A stretch of DNA of 36,182 nucleotides. Origin: a virus. Within the stretch, counting starts at the first letter, position 1. Every line of letters starts with the position of its first letter. This document shows, one piece after another, positions 29,956 through 36,182 of the stretch. Location: positions 1 to 36,182 of the IMG/VR virus record IMGVR_UViG_3300013132_000121; one strand, 5' to 3'. Made by a program: the position numbers and the translations under genes. The notes under the pieces were generated by a model. It had not been told where the DNA came from. It worked only from the letters and a program-made list of their open reading frames with translations, and searched no databases.

Positions 29956-30608
29956 TGGCAATAATACCAAGTACGACAATCCTTGCCCCATCTTCCAGCG
30001 AGGTAAATGCGGGCGTCCCCGTCCATAGTGCAGTCATGATGCTGATAGCAGATCAAACAAATCACCTTGCCTTTGCCAAGGCTAAAAGACATCAGATTGG
30101 CTTTATCAATCGAACCTATCCTAGGACATGGACGCAGAATCAGGCTGACTATACCACTGAGGATTATTATATCGATCAGATATCTGTAGAAAATACAAAT
30201 AGAGCATATACTCAAATCCTGCAAACCACTTCAAATTGTCGATATATTGTTTTTTCTTTTGCGTATAGAACTCATGAAAATAGCGATCGATCGATTTCGA
30301 TTACTGCCTTTAGAAATCCCCGCACAACGCAAGACATCATCGACAATGGATGTTTTTTGAGCGTGGCTAATGGGCAGTTATCGTCCACTTATGATCCCGA
30401 TGGATCAGCCAACTATTGGAATCAAGCATCAATGTCTAGCGGTGGCGATATATCATCGACATCAGTTTTACAGACGATCTATCCTAGACCGCTATTTATC
30501 CCAGAGGCTTATAGGGGGCAGGAGATAGGCGTTAAGTTTGATTGTATTAGAGTAAGACTGGATAATATTTGTTTATATGAGGCTTTTGACGAGGTGATAA
30601 ATGATTAA
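29955..30608 (+). CDS. Minor tail protein, hypothetical
   Basis: Two adjacent ATG codons (29952 and 29955) follow GGGGGG at 29945-29950; 29955 has the better spacing and gives 217 residues. The protein is beta-rich, with SAVMMLIADQTNHLAFAKAK near the N terminus and PLFIPEAYRGQEIGVKFDCI near the C terminus. It overlaps the hub gene by eight bases. It shares with the preceding protein a style of long strands and polar loops, so both may build the same tail-tip structure. Function is not identified. Confidence 0.5.
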   Translation: MAIIPSTTILAPSSSEVNAGVPVHSAVMMLIADQTNHLAFAKAKRHQIGFINRTYPRTWTQNQADYTTEDYYIDQISVENTNRAYTQILQTTSNCRYIVFSFAYRTHENSDRSISITAFRNPRTTQDIIDNGCFLSVANGQLSSTYDPDGSANYWNQASMSSGGDISSTSVLQTIYPRPLFIPEAYRGQEIGVKFDCIRVRLDNICLYEAFDEVIND

Positions 30609-33240
30609 CGATGATAGAACAGCTCGAGTTTATGGGCTAGAAATAGCAGGGCTTGCGACTCGCTTTTATTATAGGGCATCGCCCTTTATTGCTGAGGTCA
30701 TAGGATCATCACCTGATGAGATATCATATACGGATATCGACTGCATAGAGAGCATCAGCGACTATGTGGCAGATCTAGAGCCTAGCGGTGGTATAGCCAC
30801 ATATTCGCCCATGAGTGTCAGCCTTGTTATGGATAGGATGAGAGGCACTGGTCAAGATCCTCATCGAATTTTTGGGCGTGTCATGCGTTCATCGTCTGTG
30901 TGGAGTGGTCAGCTAGTGCAGGCTATCGCTAGGGATGATGATCAGCCCACTATCATAGTCGATACTGATCCATCGCTCTCATATCCTCATCTAGTGCATA
31001 TCGGAGCAGAGTCTTTTTTGATCAGTGGTCAATCTCAGGTCGGAGATGTCTATCATCTGACTTGTGAGCTACGCATTGGATTTAGGCAGATGCACGACAT
31101 TAGACTAGACGGGACAGATACGCCCATAGTGACAAGCGAGATCGTCTCTTGGCGTGGACGGCAGGCGTCGATCTACTGTGCTAGCGTCGACGAAAATGGC
31201 ATTATCACAGATAATCAAGTTGTTTTTCATGGCATGATTGAGCGATCACCTGACATCAGCGACCTGACCGCAATATCAATATCAATCGTTCCGATTTCTG
31301 CCATCGTCGACAACAAAGTGGCAGGTCCTAAAAACAGTACTCAGCTAGTGCATGGGCATCATTATTTTGATCAATCGGCTAGATATAGGATAAATAACAT
31401 TCAAAAGCTGGGCGACAATAGGTCGTTTATAGGTGGGGGATATTTCATAGAGTTTTCAAATGGGCTTGCGTCAACTGATGAGATCATGGATAAGATCAAC
31501 TCGATCTCAAGAGGTGCAGAGCCCGGCACTTGGTTTATCAAAAGACAGGCAGGTGGATATTATTTAGTCTTGAATCCGCATAGCAACGCAAGCACAGTGC
31601 ATCAGGTTTTCACTGATGACATTAGCCTAGTAAAGCTAGATCAGCTATCTAGATCGGGCAATGCTCTAGATTTTAGATATATATCCGATGATCCCGTATG
31701 TCTAAATTTTGGCGTCAATTTCTCATCAAGTGAAGCTCCCATTAGAACCGCCAAGGATGAGAAGGCATATCAATTTGATATAGATAGAGATCTAAATTTG
31801 TACTATTATTTATATCAAACTGAGACTTATGCAGAATATCAAATCAAGGGCGTAGCCTTGGGATGGTATGAATATGGAGAAAAATATTTACTTGTGCAGG
31901 ACTCTTTAGGTCTGCCCGCTTCCTATGATGGCACGCTATATGCGATAGAGATCAAGGCGTATGGCAAGACTTTTAAAGCCATGGCAAAAAGTGAGACGGC
32001 GGTATCAGTGGGATATCTCATCGAGCTAGATCAGGATAATACTTATAATAGAGGTCTGCCGAGCTTTGGCGACTTCCTAGATTCTACCGAGAAAATCGAG
32101 ATATCAAGAGGGCTGTTGATTGAGAATAAGCCTGCTGGTGAAGTCATGCTCGAGATACTAGAGAGCGGGGGCGGGGGCGGTATAAATGGGGCATATGATT
32201 TGCACTTGGTGGGATGTAATATCGATCAGGCTTTTATCGATGAGCAGAGCTTCTTATCATATCAAAGTGCGAGCAATATCAGGGATTGGCAATTCAATTT
32301 AAGCATTGACGATATCACAGCGAGAGATATTTTAGAGCCTCTACTGAGAGTCATGGGCTGTGCGATAGTCATGGACAGATCATCATTTTATCCACGCCTA
32401 AAGTTGATCAGCGTTGGGCATGAGTCGGATGAGAATCAAGCCTTGATCACTGATGATGATATGCTGATAGACAGTGCCACTTATTGGACTGTGTACGAGG
32501 ATATCATAACGCAATTCAAATTTATTTATGACCTGCAGAACGAGAGACCGACCGAGAGAGTCATCAATAATTTTGCTGCCATCAATCAACTTGCGGGCGA
32601 GACTAGAAGCGAGGAATATAAATTATATGGGCTGACTTCCGAGATTGTGGGCAATGCAAGAGCGGGGGATTTTCTGCAGTTTTTTAGAGCCACCTACTCT
32701 CGACTATTTCGATTATATGGACAGGCGATCAGGCAATGGGTTTTTTCTATCACATCGGGGGCAGGCTTTAGTCTCGATGTGGGATCAAGCCTGAGAGTGT
32801 CAAGTGATTTTCTCAAGGGCTACAGCGATGACTATGGGATCACCGATCAAGTCGGACTGATCGTCTCGATGAGGCTATCTCTATTTGGTGAGGGCTGTGA
32901 GCTAAAACTAAATCACTATGGACTGAGCTCGCCCACATGGAACGCCTCGGCGAGAGTGGATCAAGTGATCAACTCGACGACCGTCTCGATAGTCGCAGAT
33001 CAATTCTCAGCATCGGACAAATCTTTTTTTAGTGTCGGTGATGCTGTCGTGCGATATACATGGGGAGCAAACGACACAAAAACAGCATTGACAATATCTC
33101 AAATAAACGGGCTTCAAATTGTTTTTAGTGGCAGTCATGGAGCTACTGCAGGCGATATCATACAGCCTGCATCGTATACACTAGCAAGCACAGCCCACAA
33201 AAAAAGGGCATACATAGACAGAGGATATAAGTATGAGTGA
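30601..33240 (+). CDS. Large tail hub/tip protein candidate
   Basis: This 879-residue protein is the largest of the tail-tip genes and lies between the minor tail genes and the fibre module, the usual place of the central hub. AGGTG precedes the ATG. The N-terminal part (YSPMSVSLVMDRM, then RQASIYCAS and VFHGMIERSPDISDLTAI) resembles a gp27-like hub strand pattern. The middle has a Gly-rich joint (ESGGGGGING, about 520-530), and the late part (ITARDILEPLLRVMGCAIV, then RLYGQAIRQWVFSIT) is helical and strand mixed as in hub domains that bind the membrane-piercing part. The C-terminal 100 residues form a small beta domain. The assignment rests on size, order and general pattern. Confidence 0.55.
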   Translation: MINDDRTARVYGLEIAGLATRFYYRASPFIAEVIGSSPDEISYTDIDCIESISDYVADLEPSGGIATYSPMSVSLVMDRMRGTGQDPHRIFGRVMRSSSVWSGQLVQAIARDDDQPTIIVDTDPSLSYPHLVHIGAESFLISGQSQVGDVYHLTCELRIGFRQMHDIRLDGTDTPIVTSEIVSWRGRQASIYCASVDENGIITDNQVVFHGMIERSPDISDLTAISISIVPISAIVDNKVAGPKNSTQLVHGHHYFDQSARYRINNIQKLGDNRSFIGGGYFIEFSNGLASTDEIMDKINSISRGAEPGTWFIKRQAGGYYLVLNPHSNASTVHQVFTDDISLVKLDQLSRSGNALDFRYISDDPVCLNFGVNFSSSEAPIRTAKDEKAYQFDIDRDLNLYYYLYQTETYAEYQIKGVALGWYEYGEKYLLVQDSLGLPASYDGTLYAIEIKAYGKTFKAMAKSETAVSVGYLIELDQDNTYNRGLPSFGDFLDSTEKIEISRGLLIENKPAGEVMLEILESGGGGGINGAYDLHLVGCNIDQAFIDEQSFLSYQSASNIRDWQFNLSIDDITARDILEPLLRVMGCAIVMDRSSFYPRLKLISVGHESDENQALITDDDMLIDSATYWTVYEDIITQFKFIYDLQNERPTERVINNFAAINQLAGETRSEEYKLYGLTSEIVGNARAGDFLQFFRATYSRLFRLYGQAIRQWVFSITSGAGFSLDVGSSLRVSSDFLKGYSDDYGITDQVGLIVSMRLSLFGEGCELKLNHYGLSSPTWNASARVDQVINSTTVSIVADQFSASDKSFFSVGDAVVRYTWGANDTKTALTISQINGLQIVFSGSHGATAGDIIQPASYTLASTAHKKRAYIDRGYKYE

Positions 33241-33427
33241 TGACAAAAAGCCCTTAACGATGAAATTTTTATCCGATGAGATCGAGCTGCTCAAGGATGA
33301 AATCGAGGCACTAAAAAGGCAAATCAACGCTTTTTCTATGCGAGAGCAAAATATTGAAAAACAAACGAAAAAAATCGTTATACTGCATGATGAACCTATA
33401 ACAATAAAGGCTAAGAACCATGAATAG
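33233..33427 (+). CDS. Small coiled-coil protein, hypothetical
   Basis: This 64-residue protein starts inside the end of the hub gene with GAGGAT upstream. Residues 10-48 form one charged heptad-like helix (LSDEIELLKDEIEALKRQIN), a strong coiled-coil candidate, followed by a short strand (KKIVILHDEPITIKA). It could be a trimeric collar or a fibre-attachment element between hub and fibre. The next gene overlaps it by eight bases. Confidence 0.6.
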   Translation: MSDDKKPLTMKFLSDEIELLKDEIEALKRQINAFSMREQNIEKQTKKIVILHDEPITIKAKNHE

Positions 33428-33800
33428 ATTACAGTATGCCATAGGCACAGGCGAATATATCGCTTGCAAAAGCACTTCTGCTAATGCGTCCACCGATTGG
33501 ACAGATCTAAATAGCAGTGATTTTATCGACTCTAAAACAGGATCTGCCTTGTCTGCTGACTTGGCTTTTGCTGAGTTATCCATCTATAATCCAGGTGCGA
33601 CAACTGCCTATCTAAAGCTGAGGGCTCGCACAGGTGCAGGCGACTCTACCGCTGATGAGCTCTTTGTCTTGGCGGGCGGTGCGATCGATCTGCAGTGTGC
33701 AGGGCTAAGAGACGGGGCAATCGTGAATATCGCATATAAAAAAGGTGCATCAGGCGATAATGTTCAACTTATTTGTGCATTCAATAGAAAGGCTGTTTAA
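33420..33800 (+). CDS. Small beta-sandwich virion protein, hypothetical
   Basis: This 126-residue protein has alternating strands (LAFAELSIYNPGATTAYLKL, then DELFVLAGGAIDLQC) and few charged residues, typical of a small beta-sandwich virion domain. It resembles in style the short proteins that precede long fibres in other siphophages. It overlaps the coiled-coil gene at its start and is followed two bases later by the fibre gene. Role is inferred from context. Confidence 0.6.
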   Translation: MNRLQYAIGTGEYIACKSTSANASTDWTDLNSSDFIDSKTGSALSADLAFAELSIYNPGATTAYLKLRARTGAGDSTADELFVLAGGAIDLQCAGLRDGAIVNIAYKKGASGDNVQLICAFNRKAV

Positions 33801-33802
33801 TC

Positions 33803-36022
33803 ATGGCAATTATTATTAAACCTCCTGTGAGTGGCGGTGGCGGTGGCGGTGCTGTTGACTCTGTGAATGGGGCGACTGGCGTAGTCGTTTTAACGACCGA
33901 CAATATCGATGCAGGATCAAATGCAGACCGTCAATATTTTACAAGTGCTATTCAAAGTGATATTGACGGCAAGGCGAGCAGTGGCGATCTATCTGCACTA
34001 GATGGCAGACTGACCACAGCCGAGGGCGAGATCGATACTCTGCAGGGCGATCTATCTACAGCTCAGAGCGACATTTTATCGGTGCAGGCTAAAACGCTTT
34101 ACTCTCACTCTCACTATGTGAACGACGGCGTAAATGACATTCAAGCGGTACTAGATGATATAGCAGGCGATAGCGGTATCAATGCGATCTATCTGTCAGT
34201 AGGATCGTATGGTGGTTCTACCGTCTCAATCAGCGATCACGCAAATGTCAACATTATCGCTCCAGAGAGTCCAACTGGCGTTCATGGATGCGAGCTTGTA
34301 TCTAGAGGGCTGACCATATCAGGAGCGAGCACAACACGAATCAAAATTGAAAATCTAAATATCGAGGGGGCATTGCTCATCAATGGCACTCAAGGCAGAC
34401 ATTATTTTAAAAATGTGATTTTTGATTCCACGGTGACCATCACAAATGCGGCAGCTAATTTTATCACTTTTGAGCAATGCTCTTTTGCGGGTGGCATTTC
34501 CATTGCGTCAACAGTGACGGCGACTGTTTATTTTGACCGATGCACTATGGGCAATCAGCTAGTGACATCTCTGCGTGCAGGGGCGGGATCTCCACTGCTA
34601 ACAATCTTGACGGAGTGCAGTGGCGTAAACGCATCACAGGTCAACCTGACTTCAAATGTCGTTTTAGTCGGTCGTACAGGCTTCAATGATTTGTCTGTCG
34701 TGCAGTATCAAAACAGCGATTCTTATGTGTATGACCTAAATAATGGCTTGTCTACATCGTTTAGCGGATCTTATACAGAGCTGAGAAATAAGCCCACCAT
34801 CCCATCAGCATACACAGACGAGCAGGCAAGAGACGCAGCAGGCACAGCCCTTGCGAATGGGACTCACACAGGGATCAGCTTTGTAAATAATGATGGCGGG
34901 GACACTATCGACGCAACTGTATCGCTTGCTAGTTTTTCAACAGATAATTTATCTCAAGGCTCGACAAATAAGTATTTTAGCGACACTTTGGCGAGAGGTG
35001 CATTTACTGCAGGGGCAGGGATTTCTATCACTACAGGCACGATCGCATCGACCATCACGCAGTACACAGACGCTGATGCAGACGCACGAATCACAGCACA
35101 AAAAGGACAAGCGAATGGAATTTGCGAGCTAGATGCAAATAGTCATGTTCCTAGCAACCACTTGCCCCCGCTTGCGATCACCGATGTTAATGTGGTGGCA
35201 GATGCTACCGCTCGCCTCGCCTTGACTGCTCAAGAGGGCGATGTCGCCATCCAAACAGATGACTCTAGCTCTTGGATTTATGATGGCACTACATGGATCG
35301 CCTTTGGCACAAGCGGGGCGGTAGTATCTGTCAATGGGCAGACAGGCACTGTCTCGCTCGATACCGATGATGTGAGCGAGGGTGCGACAAATAAGTATTT
35401 TAGCGACACTTTGGCGAGAGGTGCATTTACTGCAGGGGCAGGGATTTCTATCACTACAGGCACGATCGCATCGACTATCACTCAGTACACTGATGAGCTT
35501 GCTCAGGACGCATCAGCCTCTCTTTTCACTACGGGCACTCATGCGGGCATTAGCTACTCGTATGTGGACGGATCAAATAAAATTGATTCAACCGTCTCTC
35601 TGGCAGGGTTTAGCATTGACGATCTGAGCGATGTCGATACAAGCACAACGCCTCCAGCTAGCGGGCAGGCTCTGGCGTGGGACGGTAGTAATTGGATTCC
35701 CACTACTATCTCAGGCGGGATTAGTGCAGCTCGTATCCCGATCACAAATAAAACGACAAGCTTTGCGATTTCTGATCCAGTGTCAGCCTCAGTTATCGAG
35801 GAGCATTACGCTATGGATAGCACAAGCCCAACCACTTTCACGCTTCCAACAGCGGTTGGGAATAATGGCCTAACCTATGATATTACGAATGTTAATGCAG
35901 GCGTTGTGACTGTGGCAACAGTCAGCTCACAGACCATCAGCGGGCTAGCTAGTCTATCCCTATCAAGTCAATGGCAATCCGTAACAGTCCGCTCGAATGG
36001 GACAAACTGGATTATAAGATGA
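33803..36022 (+). CDS. Tail fibre / receptor-binding protein with internal repeat
   Basis: This 739-residue protein begins with a Pro then Gly6 linker and AVDSVNGATGVVVL, a motif (VNGxTGxV) that recurs near residue 510 (VVSVNGQTGTVSL) and is common in phage fibres. A short coiled coil (about 60-95) follows, then about 200 residues of beta-helix-like short strands (STTRIKIENLNIEGALLING). Two copies of a unit containing NKYFSDTLARGAFTAGAGIS come next, 141 residues apart, and then a Ser/Thr-rich tip. Such proteins are trimeric and bind host surface structures. The next gene overlaps its stop by ATGA. Confidence 0.85.
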   Translation: MAIIIKPPVSGGGGGGAVDSVNGATGVVVLTTDNIDAGSNADRQYFTSAIQSDIDGKASSGDLSALDGRLTTAEGEIDTLQGDLSTAQSDILSVQAKTLYSHSHYVNDGVNDIQAVLDDIAGDSGINAIYLSVGSYGGSTVSISDHANVNIIAPESPTGVHGCELVSRGLTISGASTTRIKIENLNIEGALLINGTQGRHYFKNVIFDSTVTITNAAANFITFEQCSFAGGISIASTVTATVYFDRCTMGNQLVTSLRAGAGSPLLTILTECSGVNASQVNLTSNVVLVGRTGFNDLSVVQYQNSDSYVYDLNNGLSTSFSGSYTELRNKPTIPSAYTDEQARDAAGTALANGTHTGISFVNNDGGDTIDATVSLASFSTDNLSQGSTNKYFSDTLARGAFTAGAGISITTGTIASTITQYTDADADARITAQKGQANGICELDANSHVPSNHLPPLAITDVNVVADATARLALTAQEGDVAIQTDDSSSWIYDGTTWIAFGTSGAVVSVNGQTGTVSLDTDDVSEGATNKYFSDTLARGAFTAGAGISITTGTIASTITQYTDELAQDASASLFTTGTHAGISYSYVDGSNKIDSTVSLAGFSIDDLSDVDTSTTPPASGQALAWDGSNWIPTTISGGISAARIPITNKTTSFAISDPVSASVIEEHYAMDSTSPTTFTLPTAVGNNGLTYDITNVNAGVVTVATVSSQTISGLASLSLSSQWQSVTVRSNGTNWIIR
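34962..35070 (+). repeat. Direct repeat in fibre gene, copy 1
   Basis: Bases 34962-35052 are identical to 35385-35475, and the next 18 bases differ at only three positions. The copies are 423 bp (141 codons) apart and in frame. The repeat encodes the NKYFSDTLARGAFTAGAG unit of the fibre. Confidence 0.95.
35385..35493 (+). repeat. Direct repeat in fibre gene, copy 2
   Basis: This is the second copy of the 109-bp repeat. Near identity at the DNA level, including synonymous positions, shows recent duplication or gene conversion rather than selection on protein alone. Confidence 0.95.
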
Positions 36023-36182
36023 CATACATGATCTCAAGCTTTGCCACTAGTGAATCTAAAATGGCATTTATCCAAGCTACAACTCAAACTTTTTTAACGA
36101 GTGCTGGCACATATCAAGTTAATTTCGGTGCTGTCAACCAGAGTGACGGCTTTGATTTGTCTATCTCAGGAGGTACGATTGC
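36019..36182 (+). CDS. N-terminal fragment of a small tail-tip/fibre protein (3' end outside window)
   Basis: ATG 36019 overlaps the fibre stop (ATGA) and the frame is open to the end of the window, giving 54 residues. The sequence (SAGTYQVNFGAVNQSDGFDL) suggests a beta-sandwich domain. It begins MTY like the gene at 204. It may be the missing start of the fragment at 1-201, but direct joining of the window ends would stop it after four more codons. Confidence 0.6.
   Translation, partial: MTYMISSFATSESKMAFIQATTQTFLTSAGTYQVNFGAVNQSDGFDLSISGGTI

Noticed and set aside
29484-30224. 246-codon minus-strand open frame
   Set aside because: It is antisense to two tail genes that are coupled to their neighbours by overlapping starts and stops.
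34890-35627. Two plus-strand 80-codon frames sharing sequence in the fibre gene
   Set aside because: They are shadows created by the 109-bp repeat in a second frame of the fibre gene.

Overview
The window is almost entirely a tailed-phage genome of siphovirus type. It has terminase, portal, protease/scaffold, HK97-fold-like capsid, a tail-tube candidate, a tail-assembly-chaperone frameshift, a 715-residue tape measure, a tail hub candidate and tail-fibre genes, plus its own replication and nucleotide-metabolism genes. No rRNA, tRNA, transposase, integrase or CRISPR array is visible. The host cannot be named from the sequence. Ribosome binding sites are of the AAGGAG type, promoters look like bacterial sigma-70, and base composition is moderate, with frequent AGA/AGG arginine codons and very frequent GATC. 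The head genes (DUF935/Mu gp29-like portal, Mu I-like protease, Mu F-like minor head protein) resemble the Mu-like head module found in many non-Mu siphoviruses.

Layout. 1-3703 (+): end of the late operon, with small tail-tip or fibre proteins, an M15 peptidase endolysin, a small membrane protein (holin candidate) and a class II ribonucleotide reductase. 3698-6618 (-): early replication operons, with a RecT-like annealing protein behind its own promoter, then HTH regulator, small membrane protein and DnaB-like helicase. 6724-7920 (+): replication initiator carrying about four iterons followed by an AT-rich stretch inside the gene, as in the lambda origin. 7898-9587 (-): dNTP operon with ThyX, a 57-residue zinc-ribbon protein, a lytic transglycosylase and dCMP deaminase. 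9681-14377 (+): SSB, ribbon-helix-helix protein, small terminase, two tandem ECF-sigma-like paralogues, large terminase, a 55-residue protein, DNA methyltransferase and a 42-residue protein. 14374-15816 (-): PAPS-reductase-family PP-loop protein and a membrane coiled-coil protein. 15817-16146: 330 bp of structured non-coding DNA. 16147-36182 (+): head and tail operon, running off the window end into a partial gene.

How it works together. The initiator would bind its own iterons and recruit the DnaB-like helicase. RecT and SSB would serve recombination and single-strand handling. ThyX, dCMP deaminase and the class II reductase supply DNA precursors. No DNA polymerase or primase is seen, so host enzymes are probably used. 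The two sigma-like proteins beside the terminase are candidates for a late-transcription switch. Partial genes at both ends and the order of modules suggest a circular or circularly permuted genome opened in a fibre gene, but the reading frames do not close across the ends. The presence of a small HTH regulator without an integrase leaves lifestyle undecided; a lytic cycle is the simpler reading.
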